A stretch of DNA of 64,000 bases from Alphaproteobacteria bacterium (GCA_013815465.1 JACDGE010000005.1:21410-85409); one strand, 5' to 3'; numbered from the stretch's first letter, positions 25,674 to 35,231 are shown. Made by a program: numbers and translations. Notes: generated by a model from the sequence alone, not told the origin.

Positions 25674-28498
25674 TTCTTATCCATCCTCTCCACAACAGTA
25701 CCGCACCTACAACATAAATCAGGGGTTATCTCAACGGTTCCCACTTCAGGTAACACTCTCCAACAACGGTTGCATTTATTTCCAGATGCGAGGGTTACGC
25801 GTACGCCCATGTTTGGTGTTTCGTCTAGCATAAAGGCCCCCTCAGGAACGGGACCTTCAATCACCTCAACGTCGGAGGTAATGGAGAGCTCGGCTAAATC
25901 TACATTCTGAATAAAAACCTTGTGAGAAGAATCTATAAAAAGCGTGACCTTAGCTTGAAGGCTCGATCCAAAAACTTTAGAGGCTCGAGCTACTTCAAGC
26001 GCTCCAGTCATAAGTTTTCGAATGGCCCGAAGTCCGTCATATTTCCTTCCCAACTCAAGGGCATTCCACTTAAAGGGAAGTTCAGGGAATGTTTCTAAGT
26101 GCACGCTTCCTTGGCTCTGGGGATAACGACTTAGCCACGCTTCCTCTGCCGTGAAACAAAGAACAGGGGAAAGCCATTTAACAAGACAATCAAAAGTGAT
26201 ATCCATCAGCGTGCGCGTGGCGCGCCGCTTGGAATCTTTTGGATCATCACAATAGAGAGAGTCTTTGCGCATATCAAAATAAAATGCAGAAAGATCCCCT
26301 GAGCAGAAATTGTGAATTTCGGAATATAGGGCTTGGAATTCATAAGCCTGGGAGGCATCCCGGACTTTTTGATCCAGTTCATAAAGGCGATGAAGGAGCC
26401 ATTTTTCCAGCTCTGGCATTTGATCATAATCGATTTTTTCATCCTCGGAAAATTCAGCAAGGGCGCCCAGCAGATAACGCAACGTATTGCGATAACGTCT
26501 GTAGATATCTTGTTGTCTTTTAAGGATTTCGGGGCCTACGCGTAAATCTTCGTAATAGTCGCTTCCAACAACCCACAGGCGCAAAAGATCGGCCCCAAGG
26601 GTGCTGGTGATGGTTTGAGGAGACACTGCGTCTCCTCGAGATTTTGACATCTTGCGACCGTTTTCATCGACGATAAAGCCACAGGTCATGACTTGCTTAT
26701 AAGGAGCACCATGACCTGTCCCACAGGACACAAGGAGAGAAGACTGAAACCATCCCCGGTGTTGATCCGAGCCTTCTAAATAAAGATCAGCTGGCCACCG
26801 GAGATCAGGGCGTTCACGGAGCACAAAGCTTTGGGTGGCACCTGATTCAAACCAGACATCAATAATATCTTGAACTTGTTCATAGTCAGAAGATTTATAA
26901 CTTTCTCCTAAAAACAGCGAAGGGTCACCCGAATACCATATATCCGATCCATGCTCTTTAAAGGCTTTTACGATGCGTCCCATCACTGCATGGTCTCTAA
27001 GGACATCGCCTGTTGCTTTGTGCACAAAGAGGGGCAGGGGAACACCCCACGGACGTTGGCGTGACAGCCCCCAATCGGCCGGACGATTCTCAACCATGGA
27101 TTGAATGCGATGCTTTGAAATGGTAGGGATCCATTGGACCGTATCAACGGCCTCAAGCGACTTTTTGCGCAAATCTTCTTTCTCAAGATCAATAAACCAT
27201 TGAGGGGTGGTTCTAAAAATAAGAGGTTTTTTAGAACGCCATGAATGAGGATAGCTATGAACAAGTTTTGCTTGCTTTAGGAGAACTCCCTTTTTTTCAA
27301 GTTTTTCAATGATTTCAGGGCCTACTTTATAAACATGTTTTCCTGCAAAAAGAGGGACGTGGGTGTAGTAAAGGCCATCTTCGGCAACTGTTTCTGGGAT
27401 TTCAAGGTTGAAGGCTTTTCCAACCGCAAAATCTTCGACGCCGTGGCCGGGGGCTGTATGTACAAGGCCTGTTCCAGCTTCGAGTGTGACGTGTTCACCG
27501 GGAAGGAGGGGAACATCAAAATCATAACCTTCTCCATGGAAGGGATGGTGGCTATGGGTGCCTTTAAGATCAGAACCTTTAAGTGTTTCTAAGACCGTGC
27601 TTGTGGTGATGCCGATTTCTTCTTCAAATGTCTCCCTCAGGCCTTCAGCAATCAGCAAGACTTCCCCGACAACTGCGAGGGAACCTTCTTTCTTTTCTTC
27701 AACCCGGAGCGCGATATAGTCGAGATCTACTCCATAGGCCAAAGCCCGGTTGCCCGGTAGTGTCCACGCTGTGGTGGTCCAAATAACAGCGTTTGCCCCT
27801 TTTAAAGAGGGAAGAGGAGATTCGGTGATGGGAAAGCGTACATAAAGGGAAAAGGACTCATGGTCCATATATTCAATTTCCATCTCGGCCAACGCCGTTT
27901 TTTCCACAACGGACCACATGACCGGTTTGACACCCCGATACAGACTACCATTCAAGAGGAATATGCCTATAAGACGGACAATTTCGGCTTCTGCATCTGG
28001 TGACATGGTCGTATAAGGATTGTCCCATTCTGCTGTGACACCAAGACGTTTGAAATCATCCCGTTGGACATCAATCCAACTATTCGCAAAGTCTCTGCAT
28101 TCTTGACGGAATTGAAGAAGAGGGATGTCTTCTTTTTGAATCCCTTTTTGCCGATACTTTTCTTCAATTTTTGCTTCGATGGGCAGCCCATGACAATCCC
28201 AGCCAGGAACATATGGAGTTAATTTTCCAAGCTTATACTGGGATTTATTCACCACATCTTTCAAAATTTTATTCAGAGCATGTCCTAAATGAATATGACC
28301 ATTCGCAAAAGGAGGGCCATCATGCAGAATGAAGAGCTCGCGGTCTTTCGCGCGTTCCATCATAAGCCCATATAGGTCCATCTCTTCCCACCTTTTGAGG
28401 AGCTCTGGCTCCCGGATAGGCAAATCGCCTTTCATGGGAAAGTCAGTCTTGGGTAAAAAAATGGTCGGGCGATAATCTTGGGTCATGGTTGCTATCAT
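25670..28498 (-). CDS. ileS: Isoleucyl-tRNA synthetase
   Basis: Class I synthetase charging tRNA-Ile, 942 residues. The HIGH motif appears as GHIHLGHALN (about 67-76). A CP1 editing domain with TTAWTLPGNRALAYG follows. The KMSKS motif is KMSKSRGDAVS. The anticodon region and the C-terminal zinc ribbon CNRCWRVLP...LCCRCGTVVERM complete a bacterial-type (mupirocin-sensitive class) enzyme. The start could be the first ATG (28498) or the ATG four codons on (28486); neither has a strong Shine-Dalgarno. It heads the ileS-lspA-lipoprotein operon. Confidence 0.96.
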   Translation of the reverse strand: MIATMTQDYRPTIFLPKTDFPMKGDLPIREPELLKRWEEMDLYGLMMERAKDRELFILHDGPPFANGHIHLGHALNKILKDVVNKSQYKLGKLTPYVPGWDCHGLPIEAKIEEKYRQKGIQKEDIPLLQFRQECRDFANSWIDVQRDDFKRLGVTAEWDNPYTTMSPDAEAEIVRLIGIFLLNGSLYRGVKPVMWSVVEKTALAEMEIEYMDHESFSLYVRFPITESPLPSLKGANAVIWTTTAWTLPGNRALAYGVDLDYIALRVEEKKEGSLAVVGEVLLIAEGLRETFEEEIGITTSTVLETLKGSDLKGTHSHHPFHGEGYDFDVPLLPGEHVTLEAGTGLVHTAPGHGVEDFAVGKAFNLEIPETVAEDGLYYTHVPLFAGKHVYKVGPEIIEKLEKKGVLLKQAKLVHSYPHSWRSKKPLIFRTTPQWFIDLEKEDLRKKSLEAVDTVQWIPTISKHRIQSMVENRPADWGLSRQRPWGVPLPLFVHKATGDVLRDHAVMGRIVKAFKEHGSDIWYSGDPSLFLGESYKSSDYEQVQDIIDVWFESGATQSFVLRERPDLRWPADLYLEGSDQHRGWFQSSLLVSCGTGHGAPYKQVMTCGFIVDENGRKMSKSRGDAVSPQTITSTLGADLLRLWVVGSDYYEDLRVGPEILKRQQDIYRRYRNTLRYLLGALAEFSEDEKIDYDQMPELEKWLLHRLYELDQKVRDASQAYEFQALYSEIHNFCSGDLSAFYFDMRKDSLYCDDPKDSKRRATRTLMDITFDCLVKWLSPVLCFTAEEAWLSRYPQSQGSVHLETFPELPFKWNALELGRKYDGLRAIRKLMTGALEVARASKVFGSSLQAKVTLFIDSSHKVFIQNVDLAELSITSDVEVIEGPVPEGAFMLDETPNMGVRVTLASGNKCNRCWRVLPEVGTVEITPDLCCRCGTVVERMDKK

Positions 28499-28669
28499 TC
28501 ATTTATGTTTTATAATTTAGTTGTGCCATTGATCCCTTTGTTCGTCAAATGGGATTTACTTTTTAATTTAATTTCAGCATGTCGCCTAAGACCTCAAATT
28601 TTGGACTCTTAAACGAATATTAAGGCTTTTTGAGTAACCTTTAATCAGCATAAAAACGGGAAAAAGACA

Positions 28670-29206
28670 GTGATTAAAAACTCAAAAGAAAAATATGGCA
28701 GTATTGCCATAGCACTGCATTGGTTTATGGCAATATTGATTATTGGCCAGCTTGCTCTTGGTTTTTATATGGTTGACCTTCCGAGTGGGCTACAGAAAAT
28801 AGAGCTCATTGGTTGGCATAAAGAAATAGGGGTATGTATCCTTCTGCTTGTTACGTTGCGCCTTGCTTGGCGAATGCGCAATATTAGTCCTTTACCTCCA
28901 AAGCATACACCCTATTGGCAACAACTAGCCGCAACCGGCGTCCATTATTTACTCTATGCCGTGATATTTGCTCTGCCCTTAACGGGTTGGCTGCTCTCTT
29001 CTGCAGCAGGGCATCCTGTTTCATTTTTTGGTTTCTTTGTTTTGCCAGGCCTTATTTCTCCAAATAAACACTTAGCATTTCTATTTTTTACAGCTCATCA
29101 ATGGTTGGCTTTTGGTCTTATGGGACTCCTTGTCGTTCATGTTGGCGCTGTCTTCTATCATTACGTTTTTTATAAACATAACATCCTACGGAGAATATTT
29201 CCCTAG
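28670..29206 (+). CDS. cybB: Cytochrome b561, GTG start
   Basis: Four-helix membrane dihaem cytochrome b561 of 178 residues, probably moving electrons between quinol and a periplasmic acceptor. Haem-ligand His candidates are ALHWFMA (H17), GWHKEIG, GVHYLLY and the C-terminal VVHVGAVFYH pair. PLTGWLLSSAAGHPVSFFG is the family's connecting loop. Translation starts at GTG (28670) with GGGAAAAAGACA before it; there is no in-frame ATG before the first helix. It is followed by a hairpin terminator. Confidence 0.9.
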   Translation: MIKNSKEKYGSIAIALHWFMAILIIGQLALGFYMVDLPSGLQKIELIGWHKEIGVCILLLVTLRLAWRMRNISPLPPKHTPYWQQLAATGVHYLLYAVIFALPLTGWLLSSAAGHPVSFFGFFVLPGLISPNKHLAFLFFTAHQWLAFGLMGLLVVHVGAVFYHYVFYKHNILRRIFP

Positions 29207-29302
29207 GAAACCCTATGATTAATCCTCACTTGTTCACAAATCACATACCATATATGCCGAAATGATACTTCTAAAATAAGTACATTTGGTTAGAATGGAA
29301 GT

Positions 29303-29325
29303 AAGGTGCCTTTGAGGTGCCTTTT
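29303..29325 (+). terminator. Hairpin terminator after cybB
   Basis: AGGTGCCT-TTG-AGGTGCCT pairs fully in RNA if two G-U pairs are allowed, and TTTTAT follows. It lies 97 bp past the cybB stop. Confidence 0.5.
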
Positions 29326-29583
29326 ATCTGGTTGGTATCTAAGTAATATTTTGGTGGTGGTTTTTGTTGTTATTTTAAGATCTCACCTTATCGGTGGGTA
29401 AAGTCGCAGAGTATTATTAGCCTCCCTAAGAATACTCTGCTTCATATTTCTAGCTTGGTGAAGGATAAAGGTACATGTGTCTGCTTTATAAGAGGTGGTA
29501 GGATTACAGAACGTTAAGATCCCCACGTAAGGTCAGTAAATCACCAACGAGCTGTTAAAATTGGAGGCTAAAAGGAGATAGTC
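29326..29583 (+). other. Structured leader upstream of the 29584 gene
   Basis: Between cybB and the next gene there is a perfect 10-bp stem GCAGAGTATT...AATACTCTGC (29406-29440) with a 15-base loop. Purine-rich text follows up to a strong Shine-Dalgarno (AAGGAGATAGTC) at the next ATG. The hairpin may be a terminator or a 5' leader fold. No coding frame is seen. Confidence 0.4.
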
Positions 29584-29994
29584 ATGCAAAGTACGGCCCC
29601 AATAGAACAAAAAAAAATCCAAAGATTCTTAAAAATCCCAACCGAGAAATATCAATATACTTTAGACCTTTCTTTTTCAAAAAAAACTTTAACTCAAGCC
29701 CATAATTCCCTCTTGCAGGATGACCATGCAAGAGCCAAAGACTGCCTTTCTCTCATACCTGATCCTTTATGGCGGGATGTCTGTGGGGATCTTATCATTA
29801 TGATGGGGCCGGCCTCGGTTCTAAAAATATGGAAAAGTACATTGGGAGAATTCTGTCCACAGGATAAAGCGCTTGATTTTACTTGCGAAACAGAAGAGGC
29901 CGCCGCCTTTGCTCAGCAATATGATTTTGTTATTCTGGGAAGCTTGAAACGTTATTTTCCGGCTCTTAAACAGCTAAGGGTACACTTCCAGTAA
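29584..29994 (+). CDS. Small protein with DnaA-N-like C-terminal half, 136 aa
   Basis: No confident family. The second half (about residues 58-136) follows the pattern of the DnaA N-terminal domain: a Trp-led helix (LWRDVCGDLI), then VLKIWKSTLGEF, strand KALDFTCET, helix EAAAFAQQYDFVILGSLKRY and a final strand LRVHF. Such domains mediate protein-protein contacts in replication initiators, and isolated copies occur in plasmid and accessory proteins. The first 57 residues are basic and may be flexible. The Shine-Dalgarno AAGGAG is excellent. The homology is inferred by eye and could be wrong. Confidence 0.5.
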   Translation: MQSTAPIEQKKIQRFLKIPTEKYQYTLDLSFSKKTLTQAHNSLLQDDHARAKDCLSLIPDPLWRDVCGDLIIMMGPASVLKIWKSTLGEFCPQDKALDFTCETEEAAAFAQQYDFVILGSLKRYFPALKQLRVHFQ

Positions 29995-30178
29995 TCTATG
30001 TTCATTATTCATAAATTCTTGAAACGGTAGCGCTTACCTCCCTCAAAGACCTCTTTCCGACTAGGAAATACTGAATACTGATGGGAAAAGCTCCCATAAC
30101 ATTCCCCCAAATATTAGTTGTTCACTTTAGCCTTTTCTATTAAGGTAGCAGCTTATTTACCGATAAGGAAACGCTTGG

Positions 30179-31603
30179 ATGTCACAAAATTTATTGCAAC
30201 GCCTCAATAAAATTCATCATAAGGTTGATTGGCTTGGACTTAGAGAGGTCAAAGAAATCACGAGAAATTATATAGCCCGTAATGGAAAAATAGAAAAAAA
30301 CACCACAAATATTGATCATGGATGTATGGTTGAAGTTTTACTTAATGGCCACTTTGCTTATTGTGGAGCTGCCAACATGACAGATGAGGCCCTTCAAAAA
30401 GCCTGTGATCGTGCAACCCTTTTGGCTCAACATACAGCTTCCTGGAAAACGTTTCCTGCAAGCCTGGATCATCGCCCTCCCTCTGTCGGGACCTATCAGA
30501 CCCAAACCCCGTTTCCCTTGGATAAGGCCAGCCCTGGTGAAATTATGAGTCTTCTGATAAATGCAACGATAAAAATGAAGGTTTCAGACAAGATTGTGAA
30601 TTGCATCGCCCATGCCATGATGATTGAGACTGAAATTACCCTTGCTAGCAGCACGGGGGCCCATATTCATCAACAGTTTTCCTCTCTTGCTCCTTATTTA
30701 AGGGCAACGGCCCAAGATGGGACAGAAATACAAAATCGCAGCGTATCGCCCTGTCATCAGGGAGGACTCGAGCTTTTAAACCAAGCAGAACTCGCAACGG
30801 AAGCAGAACGCATCGGAAGAGAAGCCGTAGAGTTGCTAACAGCTGAGCAGTGTCCCACGGGTGTATATGACGTGATTTTGGCGCCGGATCAGCTTTATCT
30901 ACAAATTCATGAATCCATTGGTCATCCTTTAGAACTCGACCGTATTTTAGGCGATGAAAGGAATTATGCAGGATGGAGTTTTGTTCAGCTCTCTGACTTT
31001 GGGCACTTACAGTATGGCTCGTCCTTACTGAATATTGTCTTCGATCCAACGGTTGTTGGTGAATATGCTTCTTATCACTTTGATGACGCGGGGATTCCCG
31101 CGACTCGTGAGTATCTCATTAAAGATGGCCTATTGTTGCGTGGAATTGGTGGGATTGATAGTCAAAAGCGAGGGAACATCCCAGGAGTTTCTTCCATGCG
31201 CGCTCAATCTTGGAACAGACCCCCGATTGATCGCATGGCCAATATAAATCTTGAGCCTGGAAATAGCTCATTTTCTGAGATGATAGGGAGTGTGGAACGG
31301 GGAATTTATATGACCACGAATACCTGCTGGTCGATTGATGACTATCGGAATAAATTTCAGTTTGGCTGTGAGTATGCCAAGCTTATCGAAAATGGAAAGC
31401 TCACGAAAACAATTAAAAACCCCAATTATCGTGGTGTGACCGCCCCCTTTTGGAACAATTTAAAAATGGTGGGTGATGCGTCTACCTTTGAAGTTTGGGG
31501 GAATACTTATTGTGGCAAGGGTGAACCCAATCAAGTTATTCGGGTGGGCCATGCCACACCTCCTTGTTTGTTTGGAAATGTCGATGTATTTGGAGGTGCC
31601 TAA
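30179..31603 (+). CDS. tldD: TldD metallopeptidase subunit
   Basis: Catalytic half of the TldD/TldE peptidase that degrades peptides and processes ribosomally made natural products. It also acts in CcdA antitoxin turnover in E. coli. 474 residues with the zinc-binding signature HESIGHPLELDR (about 245-256), the family form HExxGHxxExD. DDAGIPATREYLIKDG follows and a C-terminal beta domain ends FGNVDVFGGA. The stop overlaps the next ATG as TAATG, so it is coupled with pmbA. It diverges in sequence from E. coli TldD but keeps the active-site residues. Confidence 0.88.
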   Translation: MSQNLLQRLNKIHHKVDWLGLREVKEITRNYIARNGKIEKNTTNIDHGCMVEVLLNGHFAYCGAANMTDEALQKACDRATLLAQHTASWKTFPASLDHRPPSVGTYQTQTPFPLDKASPGEIMSLLINATIKMKVSDKIVNCIAHAMMIETEITLASSTGAHIHQQFSSLAPYLRATAQDGTEIQNRSVSPCHQGGLELLNQAELATEAERIGREAVELLTAEQCPTGVYDVILAPDQLYLQIHESIGHPLELDRILGDERNYAGWSFVQLSDFGHLQYGSSLLNIVFDPTVVGEYASYHFDDAGIPATREYLIKDGLLLRGIGGIDSQKRGNIPGVSSMRAQSWNRPPIDRMANINLEPGNSSFSEMIGSVERGIYMTTNTCWSIDDYRNKFQFGCEYAKLIENGKLTKTIKNPNYRGVTAPFWNNLKMVGDASTFEVWGNTYCGKGEPNQVIRVGHATPPCLFGNVDVFGGA

Positions 31604-32943
31604 TGAAAATGGATAGAAGACAACAGCAAAAGCAGGACTTAAAAGCCCTTAGTCAGTCCCTCTTTCAAACGCTGGACACTGATGAGCATCTGACCTTGGC
31701 CTATTCGGGAGAAGAGTCCCTCTTTATCAGGGTCAACAAAACAACAATCCGTCAAATTTCTGAGGTCACCCAAGCCAATTTATCTCTTGATTTTATTTCT
31801 GGACGCCATCACACGGAGTGCACCTTTTCTCTTTCTGGAGATGTGGTTCAGGATACAAAACAGGCTTTAAAAATTATAGAGCAGTGTCGTCTGGAATGTA
31901 AAAGCTTACCGGAAGACCCTTTTTTGGTGCTCCCGGAGGCAGGAGAAAGTAGTGAAGAAGATCATTTTGGAGCGTTCGCACCTCTAGAAAAATTAGCAGA
32001 CATCCTGCTTAAACCTGCCGCTTCCCTTGACCTTGCGGGGCTGTATGCTGCGGGAACCCTCATGCGAGCTTCCATCAATTCGAAAGGTCAGTTTCATTGG
32101 TTTTCCACTGATAATTTCTATTTTGATTACTCTCTCTATACCCTCTCCCAAAAAGCCATAAAATCGATTTATGCGGGCAATGAGTGGAAGGATGAGGATT
32201 ATTGGAAAAATCTGGAGCAAGCCAAAAACCAATTGAAAGCGCTTGATAAAACGTCCAAAAAACTATCGCCGGGCAAATATCGGGTTTACTTTGCCCCCGC
32301 AGCTGTCGCTGAATTTTCAATGGCTTGGTCAGGGTTGAGCGAGAAAGCTCTAAAGGAGGGGCGCTCCCCCCTCAAACAACTTGCTGAAGGAGAAACTAAA
32401 TTATCACCTCTCCTTTCTCTCGAAGAAGATTTTAACCAAGGATTGGTGCCTCGCTTCAATGAATTTGGTGAAGTTTCTCCTTTAAAAATTTCATTGATTA
32501 CACAAGGGAAATTAATGTCCACTCTTGTTAATCGTCGTACCGCTCAAGAATATGGCATTGTATCAAATGGAGCTAATGGAGGCGAGGGGACGCGTTCACC
32601 GCGTATGCTACCTGGTCATTTAAATGAATCTATGATTTTATCCAGCATAGGAACGGGATTATATGTTTCCAACCTTCATTATTTAAACTGGAGTGATCTT
32701 CAACAAGGTCGTATCACAGGAATGACGCGATACGGTTGTTTTTGGGTAGAGAATGGAGAAATTGTGAGCCCCATTCAAGATATGAGATTTGATGAAACCC
32801 TCTATAGCTTTTTTGGGAGTAATCTTGAGGCTATAGGGGATACGGTACAACTCATCCCTCATACGTGGAGCTATTGGGAAAGAAGTTTGGGGGGGAACTA
32901 CGTGCCTGGCATTCTGGTGAATGATTTTTCGTTTACACTATAG
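31603..32943 (+). CDS. pmbA: TldE/PmbA peptidase subunit
   Basis: Non-catalytic partner of TldD, 446 residues, lacking HExxH. Family features include FISGRHHTECTFSLSGD in the N-terminal domain and, in the C-terminal domain, SPRMLPGHLN, SIGTGLYVSNLHYLNWSDLQ, GRITGMTRYGCFWVENGEIV and PGILVNDFSFTL. I start at the ATG within the TAATG overlap with tldD; a longer frame would begin inside tldD. TldD and TldE form a heterodimer that threads unfolded peptides. Confidence 0.88.
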   Translation: MKMDRRQQQKQDLKALSQSLFQTLDTDEHLTLAYSGEESLFIRVNKTTIRQISEVTQANLSLDFISGRHHTECTFSLSGDVVQDTKQALKIIEQCRLECKSLPEDPFLVLPEAGESSEEDHFGAFAPLEKLADILLKPAASLDLAGLYAAGTLMRASINSKGQFHWFSTDNFYFDYSLYTLSQKAIKSIYAGNEWKDEDYWKNLEQAKNQLKALDKTSKKLSPGKYRVYFAPAAVAEFSMAWSGLSEKALKEGRSPLKQLAEGETKLSPLLSLEEDFNQGLVPRFNEFGEVSPLKISLITQGKLMSTLVNRRTAQEYGIVSNGANGGEGTRSPRMLPGHLNESMILSSIGTGLYVSNLHYLNWSDLQQGRITGMTRYGCFWVENGEIVSPIQDMRFDETLYSFFGSNLEAIGDTVQLIPHTWSYWERSLGGNYVPGILVNDFSFTL

Positions 32944-33113
32944 TGGAGACCCTTTAGTTTTGCCTGTGGCTCACTGTCATAGCTCGGCTTTCTTTCCACA
33001 TTATTTTAAGTTCTGAAACAGTTTTTACAAAAAATTAATGATTCTTGTTCTACAATAAAGTTTGCAAATATCGTTAATTTCTTTAAAAATGTTTTGAATG
33101 AGGAAAAAGAGTT

Positions 33114-33503
33114 ATGAAGAGAAAATTATTAATTTTCGCCTCGTTTCTAACGCTCTGGGGAGGAAATGCAAATGCCATCACTCTTAACAATCCGACAGAT
33201 AGAAATATTACTTTTGAAATTTATCTAGAGACCGCAGAAGGGTCTCAACTTATAGGGTCGTACCCCCTGCGCAAGGGGTGTTATAGGTATGGAATAGCGG
33301 ATCTCCTTCGTCGTGTCGGAGAGCAGGGTATCTTAAACATTTCTCTTCACGATATAAATCGGGGTACTTTAATCTCACTTTGTCAGGGCCAACCTATTAA
33401 CGACCAAACAATTAATCAGATAGATTGTAAGACTGTTACATACGAATTTCCCAGAGATCGCAGGCGGGGCGACAGAAGTCTCTCCTGCAATGTAACAGGG
33501 TAG
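33114..33503 (+). CDS. Small secreted protein, 129 aa, unknown
   Basis: Signal peptide MKRKLLIFASFLTLWGGNANA with cleavage after ANA-I. The mature domain of about 108 residues appears beta-rich (TFEIYLETAEGSQLIGSYPL) and has four Cys (GCYRY, SLCQG, DCKTV, LSCNV), probably two disulphides. It is basic near the end (PRDRRRGDR). GAGG before the ATG. No family recognised; its size and fold style recall small periplasmic or exported beta-sandwiches. Confidence 0.65.
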   Translation: MKRKLLIFASFLTLWGGNANAITLNNPTDRNITFEIYLETAEGSQLIGSYPLRKGCYRYGIADLLRRVGEQGILNISLHDINRGTLISLCQGQPINDQTINQIDCKTVTYEFPRDRRRGDRSLSCNVTG

Positions 33504-33516
33504 TCCAATATAACCC

Positions 33517-34254
33517 TTACTTTTTTCCCTTCCCCAAAAAACTCCCCAGCTGGTCATTCAAAATTTTAGGGGCGACGATCTTAATTCCCCCCGGTTCTAG
33601 GGTTCCCAATTGGAAAGGACCATAGCTGGTGCGAATCAGTCGGCTTACGGGCCAACCAAGGAACTCAAAAACCCGGCGTAATTCTCGGTTCTTACCCTCT
33701 TGAAGACTAACCGTCAGCCACGCATTGTCGCCTTGCTGACGATCTAGACTAGCTGTGATGGAGCCATAATGAATCCCATCAATCGTAATGCCGTGCCCAA
33801 GCTTTGCGAGCTCTGCACCATCCACGTGTCCATGGAGACGAACCCGATAACGGCGGACCCAGCCTGTTGAAGGGAGTTCCAGATGACGCGCAAGCTCTCC
33901 GTCGTTTGTCAGAAGGAGCAGCCCCTCACTGTTCAAATCAAGCCGTCCAACAGAAATCACCCGTGGCAATTCTGGCGGGAGGGTCTGAAAAATGGTTTGC
34001 CGTCCTAGTTCATCCTTGTGGGTCGTAACCAGCCCTCTCGGCTTATAATAGAGCCAAAGACGGGTAGCTTCTGCTTGGGGGAGCAATTTACCATCAATCA
34101 TAATACGATTGTGGCGAGTCACGCATAAAGCTGGGGTTTCCAGTACTTTTCCGTCTACGCGAACACGCCCATCCAAAATCCAGGCTTCTGCATCACGCCG
34201 AGAACAAAGGCCGGCACGGGCCATAACCTTTGCAATACGCTCTCCCTTATCCAC
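33517..34254 (-). CDS. rluB: 23S rRNA pseudouridine synthase, RluB/RsuA family
   Basis: Converts a specific rRNA uridine to pseudouridine. An S4 RNA-binding domain (ERIAKVMARAGLCSRRDAEA, about 4-60) is followed by the catalytic domain with the Asp motif SVGRLDLNSEGLLLLTNDG and the closing ELRRVFEFLGWPVSRLIRTSYGP. The frame is open far upstream into the neighbouring amidotransferase gene. The GTG at 34254, overlapping that gene's stop by 8 bp, is the first start that begins just before the S4 domain and gives a normal length (245). Translational coupling is likely. Confidence 0.85.
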   Translation of the reverse strand: MDKGERIAKVMARAGLCSRRDAEAWILDGRVRVDGKVLETPALCVTRHNRIMIDGKLLPQAEATRLWLYYKPRGLVTTHKDELGRQTIFQTLPPELPRVISVGRLDLNSEGLLLLTNDGELARHLELPSTGWVRRYRVRLHGHVDGAELAKLGHGITIDGIHYGSITASLDRQQGDNAWLTVSLQEGKNRELRRVFEFLGWPVSRLIRTSYGPFQLGTLEPGGIKIVAPKILNDQLGSFLGKGKK

Positions 34255-34963
34255 GGGCAGCTGCAATGAAAGCCTTAAAAAGGGTGCTTTCCTGAGGAGA
34301 TATGATAAATTCGGGGTGCCACTGAACGCCCAAGCAAAAACGATAACCCGGAGCTTCAATGCCTTCAATAATTCCATCCGGCGCCCACGCATTCACCACA
34401 ACCCCAGGCGCAGGGTCCTTAACCGCTTGGTGATGGACGCTGTTGACGAAGAGATCTTCTGTGCCCATTATTTGATTCAGTAGGGTTCCTTTTTCAATTT
34501 TGATCTTATGGCAAGCTTCATCACGGTGTTGAGACTGTTTGTGTTCAAGAGCCCCGGGAATTTCATCAGGAATATGCTGGATCAATGTCCCCCCAAGGGC
34601 CACATTAAGAACCTGCTCTCCACCACAAATCCCTAAAAGAGGGAGGTCCTTTTGGAGAGCCTGCTGTGCAATGTCCTTTTCAAAAAGCGTACGTTTTGGC
34701 TTAAGTTTTACAGTGGGGTGGACGTCTGAAACCCCATATAAGTTAGGATGCACATCGTGTCCCCCTCCGGTAATCAACAAACCATCGATGAAGGAAAGAT
34801 AGTCAGGTATGAGGTCACGTTCATGGATCAGTGGAAAAGGAATGCCTCCCGCGTTCATAATCGCTGTACAATAATTTTCCCGAAGAACATACCAGGGATA
34901 CTGAGAATAGCCGCCAGGATCTTGGGCATCAAATGTGATTCCAATAAGGGGTTTTGTAGACAT
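34247..34963 (-). CDS. Class I glutamine amidotransferase-like gamma-Glu hydrolase (PuuD type)
   Basis: Peptidase C26 family protein of 238 residues that hydrolyses gamma-glutamyl amides, such as gamma-Glu-GABA in putrescine breakdown. It starts STKPLIGITFDA. The nucleophile Cys is in LGICGGEQVLN and the catalytic His/Glu in LGVQWHPEF. GGGHDVHPNLYG is the oxyanion-side loop of PuuD-like proteins. The ATG at 34963 has AGGAG 5 bp upstream; an in-frame ATG 54 bp earlier has none. Substrate uncertain; no other putrescine genes are nearby. Confidence 0.85.
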   Translation of the reverse strand: MSTKPLIGITFDAQDPGGYSQYPWYVLRENYCTAIMNAGGIPFPLIHERDLIPDYLSFIDGLLITGGGHDVHPNLYGVSDVHPTVKLKPKRTLFEKDIAQQALQKDLPLLGICGGEQVLNVALGGTLIQHIPDEIPGALEHKQSQHRDEACHKIKIEKGTLLNQIMGTEDLFVNSVHHQAVKDPAPGVVVNAWAPDGIIEGIEAPGYRFCLGVQWHPEFIISPQESTLFKAFIAAARG

Positions 34964-35117
34964 GACACTCCTATAAATAATTGAAGCACTATAGCGTCTA
35001 TTAGGCGGAAAAGGCAAGGGTGCCAGTCAGTGTTTAGAGCGAATGGTGTAATGGATCTTATGGGCTTCATATTCAAGAACGATCTGAGCACGCGTTGGTA
35101 GGGGAGGTCTTAACGCC

Positions 35118-35145
35118 ATACATGGGCGCGCAAACACCCATGTAT
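35118..35145. other. 9-bp perfect hairpin
   Basis: ATACATGGG-CGCGCAAACA-CCCATGTAT lies 42 bp upstream of the small frame at 35187. It may be part of a 5' leader. There is no T-run, so a terminator is unlikely. Confidence 0.4.
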
Positions 35146-35186
35146 AGCTGACCATAATAACGCCTTACAGCAATAAGGAGTATAAG

Positions 35187-35231
35187 ATGGCTATAAGCAA
35201 CCTAGCCGCATCAGCGGGAATTTTCAAGTAA
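35187..35231 (+). CDS. 14-codon peptide or gene stub with strong Shine-Dalgarno
   Basis: AAGGAGTATAAG sits directly before ATG, and the frame reads MAISNLAASAGIFK then TAA. This is either a short translated leader or the 5' end of a deleted gene. No downstream frame continues it. Confidence 0.25.
   Translation: MAISNLAASAGIFK

Noticed and set aside
29326..29583. Possible small RNA or tRNA gene in the structured gap after cybB
   Set aside because: The hairpin does not extend into a cloverleaf and no CCA or TPsiC-like motif is present.
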